From positions 28,829 to 92,828 of the forward strand of contig JAHHSG010000009.1 of the NCBI GenBank assembly GCA_020025305.1: a DNA stretch of 64,000 nt. Reading direction: 5' to 3'. Positions 7,071 through 16,750 of this stretch are shown piece by piece (position 1 is the stretch's first letter; every line of letters starts with the position of its first letter). The stretch comes from Oscillospiraceae bacterium. GTDB taxonomy: Bacteria > Bacillota > Clostridia > Oscillospirales > Oscillospiraceae. A program made the position numbers and the translations under genes. The notes below the pieces were generated by a model. It saw only the letters and a program-made list of their open reading frames with translations, was not told the origin of the DNA and ran no database searches.

Positions 7071-8669
7071 TTATTTACCGCCAATATTCAAAAAATTCGC
7101 AATCTTTTCGCCTTTTGGAAGGCTCAACAAGTCCTCCCGAGTGACCGCTCCCAGACAAAGGCAGCCAAGAGCGTAGGCAAACGCCGCAACGGCAATGGAC
7201 AGAAGCGTTGCTGCGTCTCCCATGTGGAGTTCCTGCGTCAGAAAGCGCCATGTCCCGGAGGCCACCACCGCCATGCCTGCCGTTGCCAGCGCAGGCCGCA
7301 CAAAGATGCCCAGATAGGCGGGGCGCTGGGGCACCGTACGCCGGATCACCACCAGATTGATGAGGGCAATCAAGCCATAGCAGCACAGCGTTCCGATCGG
7401 TGCCCCTTTGATGCCGATGGACGGATTGGCCACCAACAGCTGGTTGACAATGATCTTTACCACACCGCCGCACAGCAGCGACCACACGGGCACATACTCC
7501 CGGCCATATGCCTGGAGCACGCCGTTGGTAACAATCATCACGCACACCCCTACACAGGCCACCCCCAGCACCGTCAAATGGTAGGCAGCAGCCGCCGCCG
7601 TCTCCGGAACGGCCGGATAAAGCATATCCAAAATAGGACGTGCCAGCACTGCAAGGCCGATTCCCGCCGGCAAAGCCAACAGTGCCGTCAGGCGAAAGGC
7701 GCTCTGTGTATGGCAGCAGGCACCCCGTTGATCCCCGCAGGCCAGTGCGCTGCCGATGGCCGGGATGAGACTGACGGTCACGGGATAGATGAAAGAGGCC
7801 GGGAGACTGAACAGGGTCATGCCGAAAGTATACTCCCCATACAGGGCAGAGGCCGCCCGTTCGCTGTAGCCCAGTGCCTCCTGCAGTGTGCGCATCACCA
7901 GCAGTTGGTCCAGAAGCGTGATGACGCTCATACCCGCAGCGCCGATGGTAATGGGGACACCAATGCCCAGCAGTTCCTTGGCAATCCCACGGCAGGGCAA
8001 GGGAACATCCGTGCCCCGCCGTCCACGTTTCCGGAACATCAGCTGCACGCTCAGCACCAGCAGTCCCAGCACGGAGCCTGCGGTAACCCCTTCAATTGCC
8101 CCTGCCGCCGCTATATGGGAAGGTGCACCACAGCGCAGCAGCCACCACGCCAGCGCCAAACCCACCACCAGCTTACAGGCAGATTCCAAGATCTGACTGA
8201 CAGCAGTAGGCTTCATATCCCCTTGCCCTTGGGTATAACCTCGGATGGCGGAGAGTAAGCACACGCACAGCACCGACGGGGCCAGCGCCCAAATAGCAGG
8301 CGCTGCCAGCGAGTCGTGCAGCAACTTGGCCAGTGCTTCGGGGTAGAGGAACATTACGCCGCCGCCTGCAAGCCCCAACACAGCGAACATGCCCAGCGCC
8401 ACATGAAAAATCCGCCTTTTCTGATTTTCCCGTCCCAGTGCACCGGCCTGGGATACAAGGCGGGACAGCGCCAGCGGCAAACCTGCCGTGGAGAGCAGCA
8501 GCAGCAGATTATAGATATTATACGCCACATAAAAGTGAGCCATGCCCTCGCTGTCCAAAAGATTGCCCAGCGGTATCTTATAAAGCGCACCCAGCACCTT
8601 AGTCACTGCCACTGCCGAACCCAGTATGGCTGCGCCGCCGATAAAATTCTGCCGCTTACTCCCGGTCAT
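7071..8669 (-). CDS. SpoVB/YabM-like polysaccharide flippase (MOP superfamily)
   Basis: A 532-residue polytopic membrane protein of the multidrug/oligosaccharidyl-lipid/polysaccharide flippase superfamily, with about 14 hydrophobic segments. The N-terminus FIGGAAILGSAVAVTKVLGALYKIPLG and GLPLALSRLVSQ are typical of SpoVB/MurJ-like members. Such proteins flip lipid-linked sugars across the cytoplasmic membrane; SpoVB acts in spore cortex synthesis. Its place just upstream of mazG corresponds to yabM in Bacillus. AGGAGG lies nine bases before the ATG. Substrate cannot be deduced. Confidence 0.88.
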   Translation of the reverse strand: MTGSKRQNFIGGAAILGSAVAVTKVLGALYKIPLGNLLDSEGMAHFYVAYNIYNLLLLLSTAGLPLALSRLVSQAGALGRENQKRRIFHVALGMFAVLGLAGGGVMFLYPEALAKLLHDSLAAPAIWALAPSVLCVCLLSAIRGYTQGQGDMKPTAVSQILESACKLVVGLALAWWLLRCGAPSHIAAAGAIEGVTAGSVLGLLVLSVQLMFRKRGRRGTDVPLPCRGIAKELLGIGVPITIGAAGMSVITLLDQLLVMRTLQEALGYSERAASALYGEYTFGMTLFSLPASFIYPVTVSLIPAIGSALACGDQRGACCHTQSAFRLTALLALPAGIGLAVLARPILDMLYPAVPETAAAAAYHLTVLGVACVGVCVMIVTNGVLQAYGREYVPVWSLLCGGVVKIIVNQLLVANPSIGIKGAPIGTLCCYGLIALINLVVIRRTVPQRPAYLGIFVRPALATAGMAVVASGTWRFLTQELHMGDAATLLSIAVAAFAYALGCLCLGAVTREDLLSLPKGEKIANFLNIGGK

Positions 8670-8732
8670 GGGCTTCCCTCCTGGAAAATGAGCGAAAACA
8701 GTGCGGGGAGTATCCCCGCGCTGTAGGCCCGT

Positions 8733-10217
8733 TTATTTCTTTTCCAGCATATGCAGATGGAAGTCCCGAAATGTCTCTCGGTTTTCCCGCCGCTTGTCCT
8801 CCCGCTGTATATACTCATTGGGGAATTTGGCGTGGAACACCCGCTCAATGTGTCCGGCCCTGGCGTCCACCATTTTGGTAGAGCCGCCAGCACCCAGCGA
8901 CAAAATGCTATGGAGTTCCTCCATAATATAAATATTATAGAGCCCCTCGGCGCCGGGACGGCACCAACCTACGTTTTCAAAGCTGCCAGACATATACTTC
9001 TGGCGATAGAGATAATAGGGGACAAAGCCGGCAGAGCGCAGTGTTGGATTGGCATAATCCAGCATCTCCGCCACCTCTTGGGCACCGGGGATGGCACTGC
9101 CCTCCAAGAGGATACGGCTGCCTTTCTTCAAAGACAATGTATGCACCGTAATGTTATCTGCACCATAGGCAATGCACTGATCCAGTGTATGGCGAAAGCC
9201 CTCCGGTGTATCCTCCGGCAGTCCCGCAATCAGATCCATATTCACATGGGGGAAATGCATGGCCTCCACCAGTTCCATGGTCTTTTCCACATCCGCTGCA
9301 CTGTGTCGTCGCCCGATGGCACGGAGCACCCGTTCATCCAACGACTGAGGATTCACACTGATGCGGTCCGTGCCGTGATCCAGCAGTACCTGCAGCTTCT
9401 CCCGGTCAATGGTGTCTGGGCGGCCGGCTTCGATGCAATACTCCACACAGCCGCTCAGATCAAAGCTGCGGTTCAAATGCGTCAGCAGGTGATCCATCTG
9501 CCGGGCCGTAAGGGTAGTGGGCGTACCGCCGCCCATATAAAAGGACTTGATGCGCAGCCCCGTTTCCTTGACCATGCAGGCCGCATCGGTAATCTCCTGC
9601 TCCAGCACGGCCAGATACGGCTCGATGAGCTTAAAGCTCTTCTCCACCGAGGCTGAAACAAAGCTGCAATAAGCGCAGCGGGTGGGGCAGAAGGGGATCC
9701 CTACATACAAAGAGATGTCCTCCGGGCGCAGATCACGCTTCGCCGCAAGACCGGCCTGTGCCGTCTCAATGGCCAGACGCCGCCGCTCCGGAGATACGAA
9801 ATATGTCTCCTTTAAGATGCGGTCCGTCTGGGACTCTGTTTTACCCTCCAACAAATAGCGCTCGGCTACCTTGCCGGGACGGATTCCCGTCAGCGCACCC
9901 CAAGAGGGAGTGGTACCGGTAATCGTGCGTGCGGCCTTAAAAAAGCTCAGCTTCAGCGCCTTCTGCCGTTGGCGCTCGATCTCATAGGAATCCAGTGCAG
10001 GGTCAATAACCGCACGGGAAACGCCCCGTGCGGTTTTGCCCTCATAGATGATTTTCGTAACAGCTGTGGTATAGGTCTTCCCTACGGAAAGTGTTACCAC
10101 CGCCTGATTTTCCTCGGCAGACGCACTCTCATAGACAGGACGCTCCTGGGGAAAAAACGCCAGCAAACTCTGCTCCACAGCATAGCGGTCATCATGACCG
10201 CGAAAGATCATTTTCAT
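8733..10217 (-). CDS. hemZ: HemZ-type radical SAM coproporphyrinogen dehydrogenase-like protein
   Basis: A 494-residue radical SAM enzyme. An N-terminal region of about 165 residues, not found in HemN/HemW, precedes the cluster motif C177-x3-C181-x2-C184 (CPTRCAYC), the GGGTPTTL loop and the C-terminal segment characteristic of HemZ. HemZ is linked to oxygen-independent coproporphyrinogen III oxidation in Bacillus, though the activity of family members is not settled and some may be heme chaperones. It sits 14 bases after the MBL hydrolase gene on the same strand, at the end of the recJ-rel-dtd unit. A second, shorter HemW-type paralogue lies at 48.3 kb. Confidence 0.88.
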   Translation of the reverse strand: MKMIFRGHDDRYAVEQSLLAFFPQERPVYESASAEENQAVVTLSVGKTYTTAVTKIIYEGKTARGVSRAVIDPALDSYEIERQRQKALKLSFFKAARTITGTTPSWGALTGIRPGKVAERYLLEGKTESQTDRILKETYFVSPERRRLAIETAQAGLAAKRDLRPEDISLYVGIPFCPTRCAYCSFVSASVEKSFKLIEPYLAVLEQEITDAACMVKETGLRIKSFYMGGGTPTTLTARQMDHLLTHLNRSFDLSGCVEYCIEAGRPDTIDREKLQVLLDHGTDRISVNPQSLDERVLRAIGRRHSAADVEKTMELVEAMHFPHVNMDLIAGLPEDTPEGFRHTLDQCIAYGADNITVHTLSLKKGSRILLEGSAIPGAQEVAEMLDYANPTLRSAGFVPYYLYRQKYMSGSFENVGWCRPGAEGLYNIYIMEELHSILSLGAGGSTKMVDARAGHIERVFHAKFPNEYIQREDKRRENRETFRDFHLHMLEKK

Positions 10218-10231
10218 GAACCGTCTGCTCC

Positions 10232-10858
10232 TTATTCCAACCCCATGCCGTGGCGAAGATAGGGGTTAAGACGCCGCTCCTCGGCAAGCGTGGTATCCCG
10301 GTCGTGGCCCGGGTAGACATGGTAATCCCCCTCCAATCGTCCCAGACGTCCCAGCGACTCTAACACGGCCCGATAATCCCCGCCGGGTAAATCAGTTCGC
10401 CCACAGGAGCCGCGGAACAGGGTGTCTCCGGAGAAGATCACATCCTCCACCACCAAGCACACAGACCCCTGCGAATGCCCCGGTGTCTCCATCACACGGA
10501 TGGTAAGATTGCCCAGCCGCAGTTCGTCGCCCTCGCCATACCAGCGCTGATGCACCTCATCAAGTCGGGGAAAGCGAATGCTGTAGTCGCTGCCATCATC
10601 CTGCTCCACAGCGTCCTTTGGCTGAATATACACCGGCACATCATAGTGACCAAGCAGGGCGGCAAGACCGGTAAAGTGGTCAAAATGGCCGTGGGTCAAG
10701 AACACATACTGCAGGGAGCATCCGCTCTTTTCCACCGCATCGGCGATACGATCTCCTTCCTCGCCGGGATCAATAACGGCGCAGACCTTGGCTGTCTCAT
10801 CATAGAGGATATAGCAATTGGTTCTGATCGGTCCCACTTGCAACGTCTCAATTTTCAT
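10232..10858 (-). CDS. Metallo-beta-lactamase fold hydrolase, glyoxalase II-like
   Basis: A 208-residue single-domain MBL hydrolase. It shows the metal motif THGHFDH (about residues 55-61), the second metal ligand in ETPGHSQGSV, the bridging Asp in SGDTLF and a final His in YPGHD. This arrangement is that of small glyoxalase II-like thiolesterases (YcbL/YqgX group) found widely in Firmicutes; the C-terminal substrate domain of classical GloB is missing. It lies in the minus-strand unit between dtd (12 bases upstream) and hemZ. Confidence 0.9.
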   Translation of the reverse strand: MKIETLQVGPIRTNCYILYDETAKVCAVIDPGEEGDRIADAVEKSGCSLQYVFLTHGHFDHFTGLAALLGHYDVPVYIQPKDAVEQDDGSDYSIRFPRLDEVHQRWYGEGDELRLGNLTIRVMETPGHSQGSVCLVVEDVIFSGDTLFRGSCGRTDLPGGDYRAVLESLGRLGRLEGDYHVYPGHDRDTTLAEERRLNPYLRHGMGLE

Positions 10859-10870
10859 ACATATGCCTCC

Positions 10871-11317
10871 TTATAGGCTGTCGGTGTCCACCACCAGCGT
10901 CAGCGGGCCATCATTGACGGACTCCACCTCCATATCGGCACCGAACTCGCCTGTCTCTACATGAAATCCCTTATCACGACAAAGCTGCACGAACTTTTCA
11001 TAGAGGGGGATCGCCACCTCGGGACGTGCCGCAGACAAAAACTCCGGACGCCGCCCCTTCTTGCAGTTGCCATAGAGGGTAAACTGGGAAATTACGAGAA
11101 TCTGACCGTCCACCGCCTCCAGCCCGCGGTTCATCTTGCCGTTCTCGTCCTCAAAAATCCGCAGGCCCGTCAACTTATCTGCCAGCTTTACGGCCTGCGC
11201 TTCCGTGTCCTCATGGGTCATCCCCAATAGGATCATAAAGCCCGGTCCGATTTGGCCGATGGTCTGACCGTCTACACGGACACTGGCGCTTTTTACACGA
11301 GTGAGTACTGCACGCAT
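10871..11317 (-). CDS. dtd: D-aminoacyl-tRNA deacylase
   Basis: A 148-residue protein with both DTD active-site motifs: SQFTLYG near residue 77 and the NDGPLTLVVD form of the Gly-Pro motif near residue 137. DTD hydrolyses D-amino acids, and glycine mischarged on tRNA-Ala, from tRNA, acting in the cytoplasm as a dimer. Full length, with the family's usual MRAVLTRVKSASV start. In many Firmicutes dtd follows relA/rel, exactly as here (24 bases between them). Confidence 0.95.
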   Translation of the reverse strand: MRAVLTRVKSASVRVDGQTIGQIGPGFMILLGMTHEDTEAQAVKLADKLTGLRIFEDENGKMNRGLEAVDGQILVISQFTLYGNCKKGRRPEFLSAARPEVAIPLYEKFVQLCRDKGFHVETGEFGADMEVESVNDGPLTLVVDTDSL

Positions 11318-11341
11318 GGTGCTTCTCCTTTCAACTTCTTT

Positions 11342-13549
11342 TTATCCGGCGGGACGGCTGACCCGTATAACGCCGGGAATCTGCTCCATACGGCGTGAAA
11401 GCGTCTGGAGCTGGCCACTGTCGGAGACCTGCACAGCCACCTCAATGAGGGCAAAGCCATCCGGCGTAGAGCGGGCATTTAACGCCGATACCCGGGTTTT
11501 GGTGGACGATAGCACCGTAGAGATATCCACAATGAGGTTCATGCGATCCTTCGCTGTCACCTGCAGTGTGGTCTGGTACTCCTCCGGCGTGCTCTCCGCC
11601 CAGGAGACCTTGATCCACCGACCCTTTTCCGCCGCCTGTCTCTCTGGAGAAGCATTCGGGCAGTCACTGCGGTGCACGCTGACACCATAGCCTCGCGTAA
11701 TAAAGCCCACGATGTCGTCACCGGGCACAGGGGAACAGCATTTGGCAAACTTCACAAGGCAGTTGGACATTCCCTCCACCACAATGCCCTGCACTGCCTT
11801 TCCGCGGGCAGGCTGGACAGTTTTAGCCGCTGCAGCTGTCTGCTTGGCACTCTCTGCCTGTTCATAGTACGCAGACTGCTTTTGATGGACAATGCGCTGA
11901 ATCTCATCCCGGAATCGCCCGATGGCCTTTAACGTGGTGATCCCGCCGTAGCCGATGGCGGCATAGAGATCATCCATGGAATTATAGGAAAATTTCTTGA
12001 GCACCGGCAGCAGCGTATCCTGCGCCGTCAACTCCCGCAATGTGACACCGCAGCGTTTCAGCTCGGCCTCAAACGCCGCACGTCCGTTGACGATGTTTTC
12101 CTCTCTTTTTTCCCGCTTAAACCACTGGCGGATCTTGGAGCGTGCCTCGCTGCTGCGGGCGATTTTCAGCCAATCACGCCCGGGGCCTTTGGCATTCTTG
12201 GAGGTCAGCACCTCTACCACATCGCCGTTTTTCAGCTTATAGTCGTACTGGACGATATGACCGTTGACCTTAGCCCCCACCATGCGGTTGCCCACAGCGG
12301 AATGGATGGAGTAGGCAAAGTCGATGGGCGTGGCCCCGGCAGGCAGGTTGATGACATCCCCCACCGGGGTAAAAACGAACACCTCATCGGCAAACATATC
12401 CACCTTCAAAGAGTGAATAAATTCCTCCGCATCGGCCCCCTCCTGATTCTCCAGCAAACGGCGCACCCACTCATACCGGTTTTCGTCGCCGCCGCCCTGC
12501 CCATTCTGCTTATACTTCCAGTGGGCGGCAATACCATATTCCGCCACTTCGTGCATCTCCTTGGTACGGATCTGCACCTCGAAAGGAACTCCCGTCTGGC
12601 TCATCACAGTGGTGTGGAGACTCTGGTACAAGTTGGGCTTCGGTGTGCCGATATAGTCCTTGAAGCGGCCCAGAATGGGCTTATAAAGGTCATGGACAAT
12701 TCCCAGCACATTATAGCAATCCGCCACCGTATCCACGATGACACGGAATGCAATCAAGTCAAAAATATCATTAAATGTCTTATTCTGGGTATACATCTTC
12801 CGATAGATGCTGTAGGGATGCTTGAGCCGCCCATAGACCACCGCATCCTTGATCCCGGACTCCTGCACCCGCTGGGAGATCTGGCTGTTGATGCCGTCCA
12901 TAAAGTCCTCATATTCCTCAGCCTTGGCATCCAATGCCTCCATGATCTCCTCATAGCCAACGGGATCGAGATACTTTAAGGAAAGATCCTCCAGCTCCCA
13001 TTTCATGCGCTGCATACCTAAACGGTGGGCGATAGGGGCATAGATTTCCATGGTCTCAAAGGATTTCTGCTTCTGCTTCTCCGGCGTCTGATACTCCATG
13101 GTTCGCATATTGTGCAGCCGGTCGGAAATCTTTACCAGAATGACGCGGATATCCTTGGACATGGCCAGCAGCATTTTACGCAGATTCTCCATCTGCTCCT
13201 CCGCTTTGGAGGTGAATTTTACACGGGTCAGCTTGCTGACACCCTCCACCAAATCCGCCACGGTGGGGGAAAAGAGGCGTGCAATATCCTCATGGGACGT
13301 ACTGGTGTCCTCAATGGTATCGTGGAGCAGCGCTGCTATAATGGACTCCGAGTCCAGATGCAGCTCATTGGCCACGATATGGGCCACCGCCAGAGGGTGG
13401 GTTACATAAGGTGAGCCATCCTTGCGCTTCTGCCCTTCATGGGCCTGGACGGCAAACTCATAGGCCGCCCGGATCTGGGCAAAATTGGCATTGGGATTAT
13501 AAGTGCGAATGGAGTCCTCCAACTGCAGATAGGATTCTTCTATTGTCAT
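11342..13549 (-). CDS. rel: Bifunctional (p)ppGpp synthetase/hydrolase Rel
   Basis: A 735-residue RelA/SpoT homologue. The N-terminal HD hydrolase domain (ALLHDTIEDT) is intact, followed by the synthetase domain (KDYIGTPKPNLYQSLHTTV), the TGS domain (VFVFTPVGDVINLPAGATP), a helical/zinc-finger-like region (VKFAKCCSPVPGDDIVGFIT) and a C-terminal ACT domain. It makes and degrades the alarmone (p)ppGpp in response to amino acid starvation on the ribosome. An in-frame start 33 codons upstream would invade recJ; ATG at 13549 has GAGGTGGAG eight bases before it and leaves an 11-base gap to recJ. Confidence 0.96.
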   Translation of the reverse strand: MTIEESYLQLEDSIRTYNPNANFAQIRAAYEFAVQAHEGQKRKDGSPYVTHPLAVAHIVANELHLDSESIIAALLHDTIEDTSTSHEDIARLFSPTVADLVEGVSKLTRVKFTSKAEEQMENLRKMLLAMSKDIRVILVKISDRLHNMRTMEYQTPEKQKQKSFETMEIYAPIAHRLGMQRMKWELEDLSLKYLDPVGYEEIMEALDAKAEEYEDFMDGINSQISQRVQESGIKDAVVYGRLKHPYSIYRKMYTQNKTFNDIFDLIAFRVIVDTVADCYNVLGIVHDLYKPILGRFKDYIGTPKPNLYQSLHTTVMSQTGVPFEVQIRTKEMHEVAEYGIAAHWKYKQNGQGGGDENRYEWVRRLLENQEGADAEEFIHSLKVDMFADEVFVFTPVGDVINLPAGATPIDFAYSIHSAVGNRMVGAKVNGHIVQYDYKLKNGDVVEVLTSKNAKGPGRDWLKIARSSEARSKIRQWFKREKREENIVNGRAAFEAELKRCGVTLRELTAQDTLLPVLKKFSYNSMDDLYAAIGYGGITTLKAIGRFRDEIQRIVHQKQSAYYEQAESAKQTAAAAKTVQPARGKAVQGIVVEGMSNCLVKFAKCCSPVPGDDIVGFITRGYGVSVHRSDCPNASPERQAAEKGRWIKVSWAESTPEEYQTTLQVTAKDRMNLIVDISTVLSSTKTRVSALNARSTPDGFALIEVAVQVSDSGQLQTLSRRMEQIPGVIRVSRPAG

Positions 13550-13560
13550 CGTACTCCACC

Positions 13561-15645
13561 TCATTTCACCGTTTGCGTTCCGCCGGCAAGTCGGCGGAGA
13601 TATATGGACTCTTCCAAAGAGACTTTCTTTCCCTGATTTCTCCGGCACAGGCAGATCTGCTCCGCCTGGCGCTCACAGCTTAACAGTTCCCGTTCCCGGA
13701 AGATTTCCAGGGCAAAGGCCGCACGCAAAAACGGCTCTGCCCCTGTCATAGCCGCCGCTATCTGCCGGACAAGAGGCAGATAGTCTGTGGTCAATCCCTC
13801 CTGCGGCACCAAATGCTGCAGCGAGCGCCATGCCCGCACACACTGTTCCCGGGTGGGCTGCAGGCGCATGATCTCCTTGGGACGCAATGTGTCTCCTGTA
13901 AGGCAGCGTTCCAACAGATGCAGGGATTCCTCCTCCCGTCCGCTGCAGCACAAGGACGGGCGGATATCCACCATTTGCAGCTGTACCGAACGGTTGCCCC
14001 GGAATTCGTTAATCTGTAAATAGAAGGCGGCATCCACCCGGCTGCCCACCGTGACACCACAGGCTTCCGCACTGGCAGAGAAAAAGATTCCCTCCAGCTG
14101 TACCGGCCCCTTACTGAGCCGTAGCTTCAAGTGGCGATTCTGTCCCACATTCTGCATCCGCTCCAGTGTCGCACCCTGCAGGCAAAACACGGGGCGGTTA
14201 TTTCCGGCGCCATAAGGCTCCAGAAGATCCAGCGCCTCCACTTCCTCCAGCGTCACCCGGCCCGGATGCGCCAGCACCGCATCGATCTCCAGACTGGACA
14301 CCGGTTCGGCACCGCCGCGGTACTCCCGAGCGATTTGGTTCATTCTATGTCGGAAAGCAGGAATATTTTTTTCTTCAATGGTAAAACCGGCCGCCAGCTC
14401 GTGGCCGCCGAATCCCAGCAGCAGATCGGCGCAGTTCTCCAGCGCCGCAAATAGGTTAAAGCCGCCCCAGCTGCGGCAGGAACCCTTGCCCACACCGCCG
14501 TTGAGATGAATCATAAAGCTGGGGCAGGAGTATTTTTCACTCAGGCGGGAGGCAACGATGCCCACCACGCCCGGATGCCAGCAATCGCTGGACAAGATCA
14601 GGGCGCTGCGCTCTTCCTCCGGCAATGCCTCAATCATTTCCAGTGCCTGTGCGTAGATTTCCTGCTCCACGTCCTGCCGTTCCCGATTCAAAGCACACAG
14701 CTGCCGCGCCAGCATGGCCGCACGCTGCGGGTCATCACATAAAAGAAGATCTGCTGCCATATCCGCCGCATCCATGCGTCCGGCGGCATTGATGCGCGGC
14801 GCCAGCACAAAGCCGATCTGCACGGAAGTAATGGTCTTGTCAGCCAGACCCGCCTCCCGCAAAAGCGCATGCAGTCCGATGAAATCCGAATGGCCAATGG
14901 AATCCAGACCACGGGACACGATGGTGCGGTTTTCTCCGGACATCTGCATCACATCCGCCACCGTGCCGATAGCAGCCAGCGTGCAGTAGCGGGAAAACAC
15001 CGCCTCTTCCCGGTCGGTGCCCGCCAAGGCCAGCACCAGCTTCAGGGCCACACCGCAGCCGGCCAGATGCTTGAAGGGATATGCACAGTCGCTGCGGTGT
15101 GGATCCAACACGGCACAGGCCTCCGGCAGCTCTTCCTTGCACTCATGGTGATCGGTAATGATCACATCCATGCCTAAAGAGGCGGCGTAAGCCGCCTCCT
15201 CCACGCCGGTAATGCCGCAGTCCACGGTAATGAGCAGCTGCACACCCCGCTGGTGCAGGGTGTGAATGGCATCTTTTCCAAGGCCGTACCCATCCTCAAT
15301 ACGGTGGGGGATATAGTGCAGACAGTCGGCGCCGCGCTGCTGAAGAAAATCTACCAGAATACAGGTCGCCGTAATGCCGTCCACATCATAGTCACCAAAA
15401 ACAGCCATGCGCTCTTTCTTCGACAAAGCCCGGTTGATCCGATCCACCGCACGATCCATGTCTTTCATCATGAAAGGGGAGATGGTCAGCCGATGATCCC
15501 GCTCCAGAAACGCGGCGGCTTCCTCCGCCGAGGCAACGCCCCGGCCAGCCAGCACTTCCGACACAAGAGGCGGGTAGCCGGCAGCAATCAGCGCCTCCGC
15601 CGTCCCATCCGGTGTTGGGTGAATATTCCACTTTTGAAATTTCAT
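13561..15645 (-). CDS. recJ: Single-stranded-DNA-specific exonuclease RecJ
   Basis: A 694-residue DHH-family 5'-3' exonuclease. Visible motifs are FGDYDVDGITAT (motif I), the ITVDCGITG segment, TDHHECKEELP (DHH motif), the DHHA1 region with NGGVGKGSCRSW and GFGGHELAAGFT. It resects single-stranded DNA in recombination and repair. Compared with the ~570-residue enteric enzyme it has an extra C-terminal part of about 130 residues, as in other Firmicutes. GAGGAG lies before the ATG. It is the first gene of the unit recJ-rel-dtd-MBL-hemZ, with a good promoter at 15699-15727. Confidence 0.95.
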   Translation of the reverse strand: MKFQKWNIHPTPDGTAEALIAAGYPPLVSEVLAGRGVASAEEAAAFLERDHRLTISPFMMKDMDRAVDRINRALSKKERMAVFGDYDVDGITATCILVDFLQQRGADCLHYIPHRIEDGYGLGKDAIHTLHQRGVQLLITVDCGITGVEEAAYAASLGMDVIITDHHECKEELPEACAVLDPHRSDCAYPFKHLAGCGVALKLVLALAGTDREEAVFSRYCTLAAIGTVADVMQMSGENRTIVSRGLDSIGHSDFIGLHALLREAGLADKTITSVQIGFVLAPRINAAGRMDAADMAADLLLCDDPQRAAMLARQLCALNRERQDVEQEIYAQALEMIEALPEEERSALILSSDCWHPGVVGIVASRLSEKYSCPSFMIHLNGGVGKGSCRSWGGFNLFAALENCADLLLGFGGHELAAGFTIEEKNIPAFRHRMNQIAREYRGGAEPVSSLEIDAVLAHPGRVTLEEVEALDLLEPYGAGNNRPVFCLQGATLERMQNVGQNRHLKLRLSKGPVQLEGIFFSASAEACGVTVGSRVDAAFYLQINEFRGNRSVQLQMVDIRPSLCCSGREEESLHLLERCLTGDTLRPKEIMRLQPTREQCVRAWRSLQHLVPQEGLTTDYLPLVRQIAAAMTGAEPFLRAAFALEIFRERELLSCERQAEQICLCRRNQGKKVSLEESIYLRRLAGGTQTVK

Positions 15646-15698
15646 ATCTGCCGTCTCCTCTCCTGCGTTTTTTGATATACTTTCACTAATAATATTTA

Positions 15699-15727
15699 AT
15701 TATAGCAAATCTGCCCTAAAAGGTAAA
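15699..15727 (-). promoter_or_regulatory. Housekeeping promoter for the recJ-rel unit
   Basis: Minus strand: -35 TTTACC, 17-base spacer, -10 TATAAT, 54 bases upstream of the recJ start. It fits a SigA-type promoter. Confidence 0.7.
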
Positions 15728-15799
15728 GCAAAAAACAATCCCTATAAACGCTGCATCATTTTCTCGCTTTATCCGCTGCTTTTTGGAAAAATGCACGTT

Positions 15800-15865
15800 T
15801 TTCTTCCGGTTTTACATTCATTTTACAATACTGTGATAACGGATTTGATGGTCATGGTCTATTCT
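15800..15865 (+). promoter_or_regulatory. PhoP-box-like tandem repeat and promoter before pstS
   Basis: Hexamers recur every 11 bases: TTTACA at 15811, TTTACA at 15822, GTGATA at 15833 and TTTGAT at 15844, with a weaker TTTCTT at 15800. Bacillus PhoP boxes are TT(A/T/C)ACA-type hexamers at 11-base period. A -10-like TATTCT at 15860 follows, with no good -35, as expected of an activator-dependent promoter. Confidence 0.6.
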
Positions 15866-15923
15866 GTAATCGTGAACGCAAAAGGTAATATCCAAAATTT
15901 AATCGTTCAAGGAGTATGAAGAA

Positions 15924-16739
15924 ATGAAAAAGACAAAAAGAGTATTGGCTTTGGCAACTGCTGCCATTATGAGCGTATCTCTGCTGGCAGGCTGCTCTAA
16001 CAGCACTTCCGGCACAGTATCTACCGACGGCTCCACTTCCATGGAGAAGGTCATCGGCACATTGGGCGAAGCCTTCGAGAAGAACAACGAAGGCGTAACC
16101 TTTACTTATAACCCCACCGGTTCCGGTTCCGGCATCAAGGCCGTACAGGAAGGCCGCTGCGATATCGGTCTTTCCAGCCGTGCCCTGAAGGACGAGGAAA
16201 AGGCATCTGGCCTCACCGAAACCGTGCTGGCCTATGACGGCATCGCCATCATCGTAAACCCCGAAAATCCCATTGCCGACTTGAGCCTGGAGAACATCGC
16301 TGCCATCTACACCGGTGAGATTACCAACTGGAGCGAAGTGGGCGGCAAGGATGCCGAGATCGTACTGATCGGTCGTGAAGCCAACAGCGGTACTCGTGAT
16401 GGCTTTGAGAGCATCACCGGCACCAAAGATGCCTGCAAGTATCGTCAGGAGCTGACCTCCACCGGCGATGTGATCACCACCGTTTCCAGCAACCCCGATG
16501 CCATCGGCTATGCTTCCCTCGCCGCTGTGAAGGATAACGTAAAGGCTCTCTCCGTAGCAGGTGTTGCTCCCACGGAAGATACCGTGAAGGACGGCAGCTA
16601 TGTGGTACAGCGTCCCTTCGTTATGGTAACCAAAACCGACGCAAAGCTTTCTGATGTCGCACAGAAGTTCTTCGACTTTGCTCTCTCCGAAGACGCATCT
16701 GACCTGATTTCCAGCGCCGGTGCTGTGGCAACCAAATAA
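15924..16739 (+). CDS. pstS: Phosphate ABC transporter substrate-binding lipoprotein PstS
   Basis: A 271-residue lipoprotein with the lipobox LLAGC (Cys24), anchoring it outside the membrane. The phosphate-binding features SGSGIKAVQEGRCDIGLSSR and VLIGREANSGTRDGFES are conserved in PstS. It captures phosphate and delivers it to PstCAB. AGGAG lies nine bases before the ATG. It is first in the operon pstS-pstC-pstA-pstB-phoU, behind a Pho-box-like array, and followed by a hairpin that should give extra copies of pstS mRNA. Confidence 0.96.
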   Translation: MKKTKRVLALATAAIMSVSLLAGCSNSTSGTVSTDGSTSMEKVIGTLGEAFEKNNEGVTFTYNPTGSGSGIKAVQEGRCDIGLSSRALKDEEKASGLTETVLAYDGIAIIVNPENPIADLSLENIAAIYTGEITNWSEVGGKDAEIVLIGREANSGTRDGFESITGTKDACKYRQELTSTGDVITTVSSNPDAIGYASLAAVKDNVKALSVAGVAPTEDTVKDGSYVVQRPFVMVTKTDAKLSDVAQKFFDFALSEDASDLISSAGAVATK

Positions 16740-16750
16740 GCACACTTGAA

